Notes: generated from the sequence alone by a model not told the origin. Counted from the stretch's first letter, positions 17,193 to 27,250 are shown. The stretch is DNA of 64,000 nt from Staphylococcus sp. KG4-3 (GCF_033597815.2 NZ_CP166245.1:62001-126000), one strand, 5' to 3'. Translations and numbers: made by a program.

Positions 17193-20100
17193 GTGAGAGA
17201 GTATATATTATCTGAAGCGCAAAGTGAAATTATCCAGTTAGAAGAATATTATGAAAATACTAGTATTAATAATATAGCAGCAATGGTTACTATTAAAGAT
17301 AATGTTAAAATACAAGAGATTAATGAAGCATTAAACAATTTAATAAAAAGACATGAGAGTTATCGAATTAAAGTCAAAAAACAAAACACAGAATATAAGC
17401 AATATATAGATGAATATAAAAGGAAACAATTTAATTACATTGATTTTTATAATAATAAAAAGGATTATGATGAATGGATTACTACACAGATAGAATCAAA
17501 TATATTTGCCCTTAATAGCGAATTATTTAAATTTGTAATTTTAACACAGCCTAGTGGAGATATTGGAATATTACTATTGCAACATCATATTATTTCAGAT
17601 GGCTGGAGTATGACTATAGCGGGGAATACATTATGTGAATCATTAATTTACGGAAAAAAGGAAGAGGATTTTGAATATACGTATTTAGATCACGTGGAAG
17701 AAGAAATAAATTATAAAAATTCATCTAGATTCGAAAAAGATAAACAATTTTGGATTAAAAAAGTAGAAAATTTAGAAAATAACGAGTTGTTTGAAAATAA
17801 AAGGAATAACAGTGGCCAGGGGAATAGGCTGAATTATAAACTTCCAAACATATACACACAGAAAATTATGGAATTTTGTAAAAGTAACCAATTAAGTATT
17901 AGCAATTTGTTTTCTGCAGCTATGTTGATTTTAAAGTATAAAAAAAATTCAATAAATAAGAATTCGATTGGATTGATATTACACAATAGAAATACGCAAT
18001 TTGAAAAGCAAGTGACAGGAGTCTATTCAAGAGTGTTGCCTATAATAGTGGAAATGGATAAAAAATTATCTATTAATGAATTTTTAAAGTTAATGAAAAA
18101 AGAAACGTTCAAGTTGTTGAAACATAGAAAATATCCAAACAGTTATATAGTGGAACATAGCAAAAATGCAAAAGGTTTACTAGACTTTGTAGTATCATTT
18201 CAAAATACTCAGCATAATCCAGATTTTATAAAAAAAGGATACTCAGAAGAATGGTTAGACCCTGGTACAACAAATGTACCGTTAGGTTTAAATATAAGCA
18301 ATAGAGATGGAGAAGAGAGTCTAGAAATAGATTATGATTACCAGTTAGATGTCGTAAGTGAAAAAGAAGTTGTAAATTTACATTCAAATATTATGAAAAT
18401 TTTAAACATAATATTAGAGAATCCGCAACGAAAAATTAGTGAAATTGAGACTATTACTGAAGAAGAAAAGACGCTTATTTTACATGACTTTAATAATACA
18501 CAAGTAAGTATGGGTAACACGAAAACCTTTGTAGAGATTTTTGAAAGCCAAGTGAAAAAAACGCCAAATAATAAGGCAGTTACTTACGAAGGTGAAAGTC
18601 TTACTTACCAAACATTAAACGCTAAAGCAAATCAAGTCGCGCATCAATTACGACGCAATGGCGTCAAACCGAATAGCTTAGTAGGTGTAATGACAAACCG
18701 TAATTTGGAAATGATAGTTGGGATATATGGTGTTTTAAAAGCGGGTGGCGCCTATGTTCCAATTGATCCAGAATATCCGAGCGAGCGCATCAATTATATT
18801 TTAAGAGACAGTAAACCCAATACACTATTAACAGATAGAGCTTTAGGCACTTCTATTGAATTTAATCAATCGGTTATAAATTTAATGGAGAATAAAAGTA
18901 TATCAATACAACCCACAAAGAATTTATCGCATGTTACAAGTATATCTGACTTGATGTGTATTATTTATACTTCTGGCACTACAGGTAAACCTAAGGGTGT
19001 TAAGATAACTTCTAAAGGTGTTATGAATAATCTTAATAGAAGAATTAAGAGATTTGGTATTAGTAGTAAAGATAATATATTATTTAAAATGCCATTTACA
19101 TTTGATCCGTCAATTTGGGAATTATTTGGATGGGCTATGGTTGGTGCACAAGCCACATTGTTACCTTCGGGTAAAGAAGGTAACTCAGAAGTAATCACAT
19201 CATTAATTCACACATCTAAAGTGTCGATAGCTGTCTTTGTACCTTCTATGTTTAACCCATTTATTCATTATATTCAGTTAACTAAACAATCGAACTTACT
19301 TGCTAGCTTAAGGTATGTCTTAGTTGGAGGCGAAGCAGTGAAGCCAGAGTTAGTTAATCAATTTAGTAAATGGATTGGTAAGGTGAATAATACACAACTA
19401 ATCAACGTTTATGGTCCCACTGAAACTACTATTGATGTGACGAACTTTAGTTTTGAAAATAATGTTACCTATGAAACTGTACCTATTGGTCAACCTATTG
19501 CGAATACACAAGCGTATATTATGGATGAAGACAATAACCTCATGGGTATTGGTACTCAAGGAGAACTTTGTATCGGGGGAGCAGGCGTAACTGATGGTTA
19601 TTTAAATCGACCTCAATTGACAAAAGAAAAGTTTATTGATAATCCATTCGGTGAAGGAAAATTATATCGTACCGGTGATTTAGCAAAATGGCAGGAAGAT
19701 GGTAATATTATATGTTTAGGGCGTATCGATGATCAAGTAAAAATACGTGGTTATCGCATTGAACTTGGTGAAATAGAAAGTACTTTACGTAAGAATGAAA
19801 AACTTACAGATGTTGCTGTTATTGCCAAATCAATGGGAGAGGGAGATATAGCGCTGTGTGCTTACCTAGTCTCAGATGAGCAACTAAACTGTGAAAATAT
19901 CAGAAGAGATTTAAGCGAAAAATTACCAAGTTATATGCTTCCAACATATATAACTCAAATAGACAAAATACCAGTCACAGACAATGGTAAATTAAATAAA
20001 AGTCAACTGCCTGAAATTAAAGTTAAAAGCAAAGTATATGTTGCGCCTAAAGATGACACAGAAGTAATGATCACTCAAATATTTGAGAATATATTGAATA

Positions 20101-21569
20101 TTGAAAGTGTTGGCACTAATGATAATTTCTTTGAAATTGGTGGCCACTCACTTAATGCTTTGGGAATTATAAATGAAATAGAACATAAAAGCGGTGTCCG
20201 TATACCAGTTACTGATATTTTTGAAAAACCAACAGTTATACAATTGGCTAAAATTATAAAGGAAAGTAATAAATACAAAAATTTACGAAAAATACCAAAA
20301 GCTGACGATAAATCATTTTATTCTATATCTCCGATGCAACAGCATATATATACATTGAATAAGATTGCTGGTAAACAAACAACATCATATAACATGCCTG
20401 GAGCTTTTGAAATAAAAGGTGATATAGATATAAAAAGTATACAGAATGCTTTTCAAACTTTAGTTAATCGACATGAGGTATTAAGAACGCGTTTTGAAAC
20501 AATTGATGGAGAAACTGTTCAGATAATTGAAGATGACATACAAATTAGCGTAGACTATGAAGAAAAATCAAATATTGATTATGATATACTTTTACAAGAT
20601 TTTGTAAAACCATTCAATTTAAAAATTGCACCGTTGTTAAGAGTTAAAATAGTGAAATTTGATAAACAGCGTTATATATTATTATTCGATATTCATCATA
20701 TCATTTCAGACGGTGCGTCCATTTATCATATTATTGGCGAATTTTCAAAATTATATCAAGGGCATACTTTAGGTGAGATGAAGTTACAGTATAAAGACTA
20801 TAGTGAATGGATTAAAAATTATGATTTAAGCAAGCAACGTACATTTTGGTTGTCACAGTTTGAAGATAAACTTCCTATTTTAGATTTACCTTTGGACTAT
20901 CCAAGACCTAAACAACAAACTTTTGAAGGTAAAACAATTACTGTGAACATGCCTAATGAAACTAAAAAAGCAATAGATAAACTTGCACAAGCGACTGCTA
21001 GCACTGATTATACAATCTTATTAACATCATTAATGATATTGATGAATAAGTATACTAATCAAGAAGATGTAGTAATCGGTAGCCCCGTTTCAGGACGTAC
21101 ACAAAAAGATACTGAAGAAGTTGTCGGTGCGTTTTTTAATAGACTTGCATTACGTGGTTTTCCAGAAGGTAATAAATCATTTAATCAATTATTAACAGAA
21201 ATTACTGAGCTATCGTTGAAAGCTTTAGATAACCAAGATTATCCTATTGAATACTTGAAAGAAGAAATTGTAGAAAAATATAATTTAACTCGTAATACAT
21301 TGCATGATGTAACTTTTGCATTCCAAAATGTTAATGATCAATTATTGAACGTAGATGGTTGGGAAATTGAACCTAAAGAAACTATCGATACAAATATAAA
21401 ATTTGATTTACACATGATGATAGAAGGGGGCGAAGTTTACAAAGTGTCTTTAAAATATGCGAGTGAATTATTTTCTTCATCAACAATTCAACGTATGTTG
21501 GATAGATTTATAAACATATTGGATAGTGTTACAAAATATCCAGAACAAAAAATAAGTGAAATAGAGTGA
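17193..21569 (+). CDS. Nonribosomal peptide synthetase, C-A-T-C
   Basis: A 1458-residue synthetase starting at GTG behind GGAGG. Domain order: condensation C1 (about 1-430, HHIISDG at 131-137); adenylation A (about 445-935) with YTSGTTGKPKG, NVYGPTETTID, YRTGDLAKW, GRIDDQVKIRGYRIELGE and the catalytic lysine in NGKLNK; carrier T with GGHSL and phosphopantetheine Ser near 986; condensation C2 (about 1030-1458, HHIISDG at 1168). It stops in KISEIE, exactly where the linker to a further A domain would begin; the same KISEIE occurs at the C1-A junction. No second A or T, thioesterase or reductase follows, and no phosphopantetheinyl transferase gene is in the window. Either a dimodular enzyme was truncated or the last C domain releases the product onto an amine. 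Product unknown. Confidence 0.93.
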   Translation: MREYILSEAQSEIIQLEEYYENTSINNIAAMVTIKDNVKIQEINEALNNLIKRHESYRIKVKKQNTEYKQYIDEYKRKQFNYIDFYNNKKDYDEWITTQIESNIFALNSELFKFVILTQPSGDIGILLLQHHIISDGWSMTIAGNTLCESLIYGKKEEDFEYTYLDHVEEEINYKNSSRFEKDKQFWIKKVENLENNELFENKRNNSGQGNRLNYKLPNIYTQKIMEFCKSNQLSISNLFSAAMLILKYKKNSINKNSIGLILHNRNTQFEKQVTGVYSRVLPIIVEMDKKLSINEFLKLMKKETFKLLKHRKYPNSYIVEHSKNAKGLLDFVVSFQNTQHNPDFIKKGYSEEWLDPGTTNVPLGLNISNRDGEESLEIDYDYQLDVVSEKEVVNLHSNIMKILNIILENPQRKISEIETITEEEKTLILHDFNNTQVSMGNTKTFVEIFESQVKKTPNNKAVTYEGESLTYQTLNAKANQVAHQLRRNGVKPNSLVGVMTNRNLEMIVGIYGVLKAGGAYVPIDPEYPSERINYILRDSKPNTLLTDRALGTSIEFNQSVINLMENKSISIQPTKNLSHVTSISDLMCIIYTSGTTGKPKGVKITSKGVMNNLNRRIKRFGISSKDNILFKMPFTFDPSIWELFGWAMVGAQATLLPSGKEGNSEVITSLIHTSKVSIAVFVPSMFNPFIHYIQLTKQSNLLASLRYVLVGGEAVKPELVNQFSKWIGKVNNTQLINVYGPTETTIDVTNFSFENNVTYETVPIGQPIANTQAYIMDEDNNLMGIGTQGELCIGGAGVTDGYLNRPQLTKEKFIDNPFGEGKLYRTGDLAKWQEDGNIICLGRIDDQVKIRGYRIELGEIESTLRKNEKLTDVAVIAKSMGEGDIALCAYLVSDEQLNCENIRRDLSEKLPSYMLPTYITQIDKIPVTDNGKLNKSQLPEIKVKSKVYVAPKDDTEVMITQIFENILNIESVGTNDNFFEIGGHSLNALGIINEIEHKSGVRIPVTDIFEKPTVIQLAKIIKESNKYKNLRKIPKADDKSFYSISPMQQHIYTLNKIAGKQTTSYNMPGAFEIKGDIDIKSIQNAFQTLVNRHEVLRTRFETIDGETVQIIEDDIQISVDYEEKSNIDYDILLQDFVKPFNLKIAPLLRVKIVKFDKQRYILLFDIHHIISDGASIYHIIGEFSKLYQGHTLGEMKLQYKDYSEWIKNYDLSKQRTFWLSQFEDKLPILDLPLDYPRPKQQTFEGKTITVNMPNETKKAIDKLAQATASTDYTILLTSLMILMNKYTNQEDVVIGSPVSGRTQKDTEEVVGAFFNRLALRGFPEGNKSFNQLLTEITELSLKALDNQDYPIEYLKEEIVEKYNLTRNTLHDVTFAFQNVNDQLLNVDGWEIEPKETIDTNIKFDLHMMIEGGEVYKVSLKYASELFSSSTIQRMLDRFINILDSVTKYPEQKISEIE

Positions 21570-22166
21570 AAGATTAATTAAATAAAATTTATCAGAACTG
21601 TGTTTGATATCAATTTCTAATTAAGAAAAGTTGATGTAAAACGCTAAAAGTCCGGGACATAAAGTAATGTCTCGGACTTTCTATTTTTATGTTTTAGAAT
21701 AAGGCTTCACTTATTGTTGTAAAATCAAACTAAAGCATTAGCTAATATTTCCTGGAAAATGCTGCGTAACATAAATATTTCTATAATTAATGAAATATTT
21801 GGATGGAGTTCATATAAAATTTTTATGCTGATAAATTTTTACACATCACTGTTAATATTTCATATCACAAAAAATATTTATATTCCGTATATTGTATAAA
21901 AACAAATACAAAACTCTCGAATTAATAATTAAAATACGTGTTTTTATTTAAAATATTAATATTACAACTTTAATTAATATGTTATCATCTAAATATGATA
22001 AGTAATAATAATTTACTGTATAACATGTTAAAAAATAAATAAGTTTGTTTTTTGATATTATTTCATTGCGCAGGAAGAAATATTATTTTATGACTTCTTG
22101 ACTATCGATTAAGCATAAAATGAAAATACTTTTTAAACAATAACTCGAATGGAAGGATGACATGTA
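21570..22166. other. Intergenic region after the peptide synthetase
   Basis: About 600 bases. The first 110 contain the synthetase terminator. There is no continuation of the synthetase in any frame and no other gene; the rest is very AT-rich and should include the promoter of the following coiled-coil gene, with a TTGACT hexamer near 22098 but no convincing -10 partner. Confidence 0.5.
21647..21680 (+). terminator. Intrinsic terminator of the peptide synthetase gene
   Basis: AAAGTCCGGGACAT pairs with ATGTCTCGGACTTT (one G-U pair) around AAAGTA and is followed by a T-rich tract. The CCGGGACA/TGTCTCGG core recurs in the terminator of the fad operon. Confidence 0.85.
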
Positions 22167-22949
22167 ATGAGCAATAACGTTTTAGATATTAGTTCTTTAG
22201 AAATAGACCATGTACTTGCAGGAGAAAGCGAAATATATATTGTTCCAATCGTTGCCCCAGTATTGAGAAAAGGAGATTCTAAGGGGAATGCTGTTGATTG
22301 TTTTAAACAAATCTTAGGTTCCTCTAAAATTGTGCAATCTTTTGATGTGACGATAGATCATAATGATGAAAATGAGCCATTCAAAATATTTGAAGATCGA
22401 GAATATTGTGTTACAGACTTAACTTCTTTACATAATATTAAAGAGGCTAAACGTCCTGACTGTAATTTTGGTTTAAGACTTTATATGCCTCAAAAAAATG
22501 AGTCCAAATTGAAAGTTATAAACAATGATATTTTAAAAGAAATTAATATTACTAGCTTTGATATTTCTGATTTAAGTAAAGGTTTAAAATTTGAAACATT
22601 ACAACCATTAAAAGACGCAATTATAGAACAAATTCAAAGTAAAAATGGAGCTAAGAAAAAATTGTTTAACGAAAATAAGAAAAAACAAGTTATATCTATT
22701 AATAAAAATGAGGATTCTTCAGATATCCAATTTTTAAAAAGCAACCTATATAACACATTGGATTCACTTATAGATAAAGTATATTTAGATGATGAAAATT
22801 TAGAATTTAGAAGTATTGTCGATGACAAAGGTTATAATGAAGAAATATTACCTACTTACCGAAAGCTTGAACAATTAACTGAAGATGACTTTAACAAAGC
22901 AAAAAATGATAAATTAGCAGTTTTAGAAAAAAGAGAGAAGATATTATAA
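22167..22949 (+). CDS. Unknown protein, N-terminal part of a frameshifted gene
   Basis: A 260-residue product starting at ATG behind GGAAGG. The first 125 residues look like a globular beta-rich domain (LDISSLEIDHVLAGESEIYI, VLRKGDSKGNAVDCFKQILG); the rest is helical and charged. It stops just after a six-A run. In the plus-two frame the sequence continues KKREDIINSIFNQLVNDLWS straight into the next open frame, so the two are one gene that lost one A at 22927-22932. The original product would be about 640 residues. I do not recognise the family. It may be a membrane-anchored scaffold. Confidence 0.6.
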   Translation: MSNNVLDISSLEIDHVLAGESEIYIVPIVAPVLRKGDSKGNAVDCFKQILGSSKIVQSFDVTIDHNDENEPFKIFEDREYCVTDLTSLHNIKEAKRPDCNFGLRLYMPQKNESKLKVINNDILKEINITSFDISDLSKGLKFETLQPLKDAIIEQIQSKNGAKKKLFNENKKKQVISINKNEDSSDIQFLKSNLYNTLDSLIDKVYLDDENLEFRSIVDDKGYNEEILPTYRKLEQLTEDDFNKAKNDKLAVLEKREKIL

Positions 22950-22978
22950 ACAGCATCTTTAATCAACTTGTTAATGAT

Positions 22979-24085
22979 TTGTGGAGTAAAAGTATTGAAG
23001 CAGATAAAATGCGTAATTATAAATCAAATGATTCTCAATATCATAGAACATACACACAAATTGAAAGTAAATTACAAGAAGATTTAGGAGTTATTCCAAA
23101 GAAAGTTGAAGAACAAACTAAAAAATTAGAAAAAGATTTTGAAACAAGTAAAAATGAGCGTAGCGAAAAAGCACGTAGAGATATGGAAGAAAGAATAGAA
23201 AGAGAAGAAAGACCGATTTTAACAAATCGTATTCGTGAATATGAGAAGACATTATCAGATAAAGCCAAAAATGCTTATAATAACCAAATTAAAGTATTAG
23301 ATGCCAATGTAAAAAATGACTATGATTTGCATATTACTAAAATTGTCGATGACATCGTTCAACATCATCAAGAGACTATAGCTACTAAAAAGTCGGAACT
23401 TCAAAATATTATGGAAAAAGATGTGGAAACATTAGTCCAAAAAAGAAGTGAAGACGTCGACAAACTTAGAGGAGAAATTAGTAAGTTAGAACAAGATTTA
23501 ATTCATAATGAAGCAACATTTAATGAACGTTTAGATTTAGCAGTGAATCAAAAAGTAACTGATTATGAATTAAAAGACTCACAAATGACAGATGAAATTA
23601 ATTGGTTAAGAGTAGAATTAGAAAAATCAAAAAGAGAAAGCGCAGATAAAGATGAATCGATCCGTTCTAAAGAAATGGAACTTCAAAATAATAGAAGTCA
23701 TCTAGATCGATTAAATCAACAACTAGAACAAAGTAATCAAACAAGTTTAAGTATCTCGGCGCGTGCTATGGAAATTAAACAACAAGCTCTAAGTTTTTCA
23801 AATATTGAGTCAAATCAATCAAATTTCAGTAAGGTTGCTGGACCGCAGAACATCGATGTAGGTAATTTATTAGATGATGATGCTGAAAAAGCAAAACGCT
23901 ATGAACGAAGAAAAAAACCAACATTCTTTACTTGGTTAGGTGGGCTCTTTTTATGTGCTGTGCTAGGTTCAGGTACTTTATTTGGCAGTCATGTAGCCAA
24001 TAGCCAAGAAAAACAAGATAATAACACGGAGACGCAAACTCAAGTTCAAAACTCACAAAAAACAGAATTATCAAAAAATAAATGA
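22979..24085 (+). CDS. Coiled-coil membrane protein, C-terminal part of a frameshifted gene
   Basis: A 368-residue frame whose apparent TTG start has no ribosome binding site; it is the continuation of the preceding gene after a one-base loss. Residues 15-280 are almost entirely heptad-like, rich in Glu, Lys, Gln and Asp, a long coiled coil. Near residue 320 there is a single membrane helix (TFFTWLGGLFLCAVLGSGTL) preceded by basic residues, then a polar Gln/Asn/Thr tail of about 35 residues. A cytosolic coiled coil with a C-terminal anchor is predicted. It is followed, about 105 bases on, by a second small membrane protein gene. Function unknown. Confidence 0.6.
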   Translation: MWSKSIEADKMRNYKSNDSQYHRTYTQIESKLQEDLGVIPKKVEEQTKKLEKDFETSKNERSEKARRDMEERIEREERPILTNRIREYEKTLSDKAKNAYNNQIKVLDANVKNDYDLHITKIVDDIVQHHQETIATKKSELQNIMEKDVETLVQKRSEDVDKLRGEISKLEQDLIHNEATFNERLDLAVNQKVTDYELKDSQMTDEINWLRVELEKSKRESADKDESIRSKEMELQNNRSHLDRLNQQLEQSNQTSLSISARAMEIKQQALSFSNIESNQSNFSKVAGPQNIDVGNLLDDDAEKAKRYERRKKPTFFTWLGGLFLCAVLGSGTLFGSHVANSQEKQDNNTETQTQVQNSQKTELSKNK

Positions 24086-24190
24086 TGATGTTTAGAAGCA
24101 CCTATTGTTAACAAAATAGCAGACTCAATGGAAAAGTGAGAGTTGGCTTAATAACGCAGATCAATACTAAACAATACGGGAGTGGACACA

Positions 24191-24709
24191 ATGAACCAAC
24201 AAAAATTAGAAGAATTGCACCGGCTGGCAAAGGGCACAGTAAAAGAGAAAAAAATTGCACTTACATTTGGTTACCAACCAATCATCGAAGCATTAAAAAA
24301 GGATGAAAATAAAGAAGTTTCAGATTTTGCGCAAACGATGGATGCAAACAGAGATTTGAAATTATACAAAAACAACCTTTACTATAGACGTTCCAAAGAA
24401 CAATTTCAAAAAGATTTGAAACAAGCAACGCAATATATGTATGCTACATTAATATTAATAGGTATCGCTATAGTGTCTATACTTATAGCTGTGATTATCT
24501 TTTTTGTTAATCCAACTGCGAACGTGTCATTATTTATCACAATTACAGTGTTAGCGATATTAGGGTCGCTTGTTACAGTTTTACTTTCCAAGCGAATAGG
24601 AATTTCCTATAATAATAGTAAGCAATCATTGGCAAGGTCCAAATATTTACTCAATATTTCACAGTCTAATTCACAATCACTACAAGCACAAATCAATAAT
24701 AATGAATAA
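24191..24709 (+). CDS. Unknown membrane protein with two helices
   Basis: A 172-residue protein. The N-terminal 85 residues are soluble and helical (QQKLEELHRLAKGTVKEKKI); two membrane helices follow (YATLILIGIAIVSILIAVII and FITITVLAILGSLVTVLL), then a Ser/Gln/Asn-rich tail. A GTG lies three codons further upstream, but GGGAG sits eight bases before the ATG chosen here. It follows the split coiled-coil gene and may form a membrane complex with it. Not recognised. A strong terminator lies about 160 bases downstream. Confidence 0.6.
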   Translation: MNQQKLEELHRLAKGTVKEKKIALTFGYQPIIEALKKDENKEVSDFAQTMDANRDLKLYKNNLYYRRSKEQFQKDLKQATQYMYATLILIGIAIVSILIAVIIFFVNPTANVSLFITITVLAILGSLVTVLLSKRIGISYNNSKQSLARSKYLLNISQSNSQSLQAQINNNE

Positions 24710-25239
24710 GATCAATCTAAATTTAGAAAGATATATTTAGTTTGTTTTTAACTTTACACTTAGAATTACTCACGAGTACTATCTACAATGATTTGTCTAA
24801 CTGTTTAAATTAATTTAATCAAATGTAATACTAAGACACTGAAATCACTCAAACTAATCATAACATTAATGGTCGAATTTATAGCTATGCTATGAATTCG
24901 GCCATTTTTTTATGTTTTCAATTTTCCTGTTTAGACAGTTCTATATTTGTATGTATTATTTTTAAAATCCACATTATTTCAATATATATTTGATTGTCGT
25001 CTTATTTTTGTTAGTTAACATATTTTCAATTTATTCAAATATAAAACAAACAACTAAAAAATAATATTAAATAATGTAAGGACGCACTATATTTATTATG
25101 CTTATTTTTGATATAATAAAATTGTTAATTGAATAACAGTTAAGTATTACTAAAATACTATTCTTTTAATAAGGACATACTATTTATATAAAGGGATTAT
25201 GTAAAATTAATTTATTTTATGAGGAGGATTAATAATATT
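24710..25239. other. Intergenic region before the teichoic acid genes
   Basis: About 530 bases: a long terminator for the upstream block in the first third, then AT-rich sequence without a gene up to a micro-ORF with its own ribosome binding site. Confidence 0.45.
24868..24911 (+). terminator. Strong intrinsic terminator
   Basis: AATGG, CGAATT and ATAGC on the left pair with GCTAT, AATTCG and CCATT on the right, interrupted only by two T-G pairs, with a TAT loop and a run of seven T. It closes the synthetase/coiled-coil block. Confidence 0.85.
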
Positions 25240-25344
25240 TTGAAAAAATTACTATTGATATCATGCGTTGTTTTAGGGATTTTGTATATAAGGAATAGAG
25301 ATATAATTAATATGTATGAATATTATTCCGTAGATTCTGAATAG
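25240..25344 (+). CDS. Small membrane peptide, 34 aa
   Basis: TTG start, reading MKKLLLISCVVLGILYIRNR then DIINMYEYYSVDSE. It has one short membrane helix after a two-lysine start, an Arg-Asn-Arg boundary and an acidic tail. A strong GAGGAGG motif lies upstream, spaced a little widely. The layout is like the 40-residue peptide at 7.7 kb on the other strand. It lies some 140 bases before tarI, so it could be a leader gene of that operon. Unknown function. Confidence 0.4.
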   Translation: MKKLLLISCVVLGILYIRNRDIINMYEYYSVDSE

Positions 25345-25484
25345 AATGTTTTGTAATTTGTTTTCATTAATTTAATAAAGAAAGAGTAATTTCTAATTTA
25401 GAAATTATTATATGTAGAAATATGTTTTCAAAAATTATAGAACGTTTATTGAAGTGAATTTTTATATAGAAAGAAGATGAATAC

Positions 25485-26201
25485 ATGATATATGCTGGTA
25501 TATTAGCGGGAGGCATCGGTTCTAGAATGGGAAACGTGCCACTGCCAAAACAATTTTTAGATTTAGATGGTAAACCTATATTAGTTCATACGGTTGAAAA
25601 GTTCTTGCTCACAAATGAATTTGACAAAATATTTATTGCGACACCACAAAAGTGGATTTCGCATACGAAGGATACGTTGCGTAAGCATCAAATTAATGAC
25701 GATAGAATCGAAGTGGTACAAGGTGGTTCAGACCGTAATGAAACGATTATGAATATTATAAATGAAGCTGAAAAAGCACACTCTATAACTGATGAAGATG
25801 TAATCGTTACACATGATGCGGTTAGACCATTTTTAACGCATCGAATCATCAAAGAAAATATTGAAAGTGTATTAGCACATGGTGCAGTCGATACTGTAAT
25901 ACCTGCAACTGACACTATTATCACTTCAAGCGATGGAGAACAAATACAATCTATACCAGTCAGAAGTGAAATGTATCAAGGTCAAACACCACAATCATTT
26001 AATGTGAATTTATTGAGGAATAGCTATAATGCGTTATCTGTAGAAGAGAAAGAAATAATGACAGATGCCTGTAAAATTCTTGTAGTAGCTAATAAAAAAG
26101 TGAAATTAGTGATGGGAGAATTATATAATATTAAAATCACCACACCTTATGATCTTAAAGTAGCGAACTCTATCATCAAAGGTGGGATGTTGAGTGATTA
26201 A
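25485..26201 (+). CDS. tarI: Ribitol-5-phosphate cytidylyltransferase
   Basis: A 238-residue IspD/TarI-type cytidylyltransferase, which makes CDP-ribitol from CTP and ribitol-5-phosphate for wall teichoic acid. The nucleotide-binding start is [20 protein letters not shown]; later motifs are [18 protein letters not shown], the Thr-Asp pair of PATDTI and TPQSFN. The IspD alternative is excluded by context: the next gene overlaps by eight bases and is TarJ, the ribulose-5-phosphate reductase that supplies its substrate, followed by TarL. It acts in the cytoplasm. Confidence 0.93.
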   Translation: MIYAGILAGGIGSRMGNVPLPKQFLDLDGKPILVHTVEKFLLTNEFDKIFIATPQKWISHTKDTLRKHQINDDRIEVVQGGSDRNETIMNIINEAEKAHSITDEDVIVTHDAVRPFLTHRIIKENIESVLAHGAVDTVIPATDTIITSSDGEQIQSIPVRSEMYQGQTPQSFNVNLLRNSYNALSVEEKEIMTDACKILVVANKKVKLVMGELYNIKITTPYDLKVANSIIKGGMLSD

Positions 26202-27222
26202 TCAAGTTTATCAATTGGTTGCGCCAAGACAATTCGAAGTAACATATAATAATGAAAATATTAAAAGTGATAAAGTTGTTGTAAGACCATTATACTTATC
26301 AATTTGTGCGGCAGATCAAAGATATTATACTGGTAGCAGAAATGAACAAGTATTAAAGAAAAAATTACCGATGTCTCTAGTTCATGAAGGTGTTGGTGAA
26401 GTTGTTTATGATAACAAAGGCATATTTAAGACTGGTACAAGAGTTATTATGGTACCGAATACACCCGTAGAAACAGATGAAGTCATAGCAGAAAACTATT
26501 TACCTAGTAGTAAATTTAGATCTAGTGGTTATGATGGTTTTATGCAAGATTATGTTTTTATGGATTATGACCGTGTCGTAGAAATCGACGATAGTATCGA
26601 AGATTTAAGTACAATTGCATACTCTGAATTAGTAAGCGTGAGTTGGCATGCGATTCAAAGGTTTGAGCGTAAATCAAATGCAAATAAAAATAGTTTTGGT
26701 ATTTGGGGCGATGGCAATTTAGGATATATTACTGCAATTTTATTAAATAAACTATACCCCAATGCAGCAATTTATATCTTTGGAAAAACAGATTATAAAT
26801 TAAGTCATTTTTCTTTCGCAGATGAAATATACCATATACATGAAGTACCTGAAGGGGTTACTTTTGATCATGCATTTGAGTGTGTAGGCGGAAAAGGTAG
26901 CCAGTCTGCAGTAAACCAAATCATTGATTTGATTTCACCTGAAGGCACAGTTAGTTTGTTAGGTGTAAGCGAATATCCTGTTGAAGTTAACACAAGATTA
27001 GTGTTAGAGAAAGGTTTAACAATGTTTGGAAGCAGTAGAAGTGGTGCGCAAGACTTTAAAGATATTGCGAAATTCTATAAAGATCATCCAGATGTTGTGG
27101 AAAAATTAGCGCTACTCAAAGGTAACGAATTTGATGTTAAAACCATTAATGATGCAGTCAATGCATTTGAAACAGATTTATCCACTTCGTGGGGCAAGAC
27201 TGTCATTAAATGGACGATGTAA
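26194..27222 (+). CDS. tarJ: Ribulose-5-phosphate reductase
   Basis: A 342-residue medium-chain dehydrogenase that reduces ribulose-5-phosphate to ribitol-5-phosphate with NADPH. It starts at a GTG within the end of tarI, so the two are translationally coupled and the enzymes are known to work as a pair. Visible parts: the zinc-site Cys in [20 protein letters not shown], the Rossmann segment [13 protein letters not shown] and [12 protein letters not shown]. Length and neighbours match staphylococcal TarJ. Confidence 0.93.
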   Translation: MINQVYQLVAPRQFEVTYNNENIKSDKVVVRPLYLSICAADQRYYTGSRNEQVLKKKLPMSLVHEGVGEVVYDNKGIFKTGTRVIMVPNTPVETDEVIAENYLPSSKFRSSGYDGFMQDYVFMDYDRVVEIDDSIEDLSTIAYSELVSVSWHAIQRFERKSNANKNSFGIWGDGNLGYITAILLNKLYPNAAIYIFGKTDYKLSHFSFADEIYHIHEVPEGVTFDHAFECVGGKGSQSAVNQIIDLISPEGTVSLLGVSEYPVEVNTRLVLEKGLTMFGSSRSGAQDFKDIAKFYKDHPDVVEKLALLKGNEFDVKTINDAVNAFETDLSTSWGKTVIKWTM

Positions 27223-27250
27223 AGGGTTAAAAAAGGAGTGTAATAGAAGG

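Noticed and set aside
21570..22166. Search for a lost second module of the peptide synthetase
   Set aside because: No frame downstream of the stop resembles an adenylation or carrier domain, so the truncation is not a simple frameshift.
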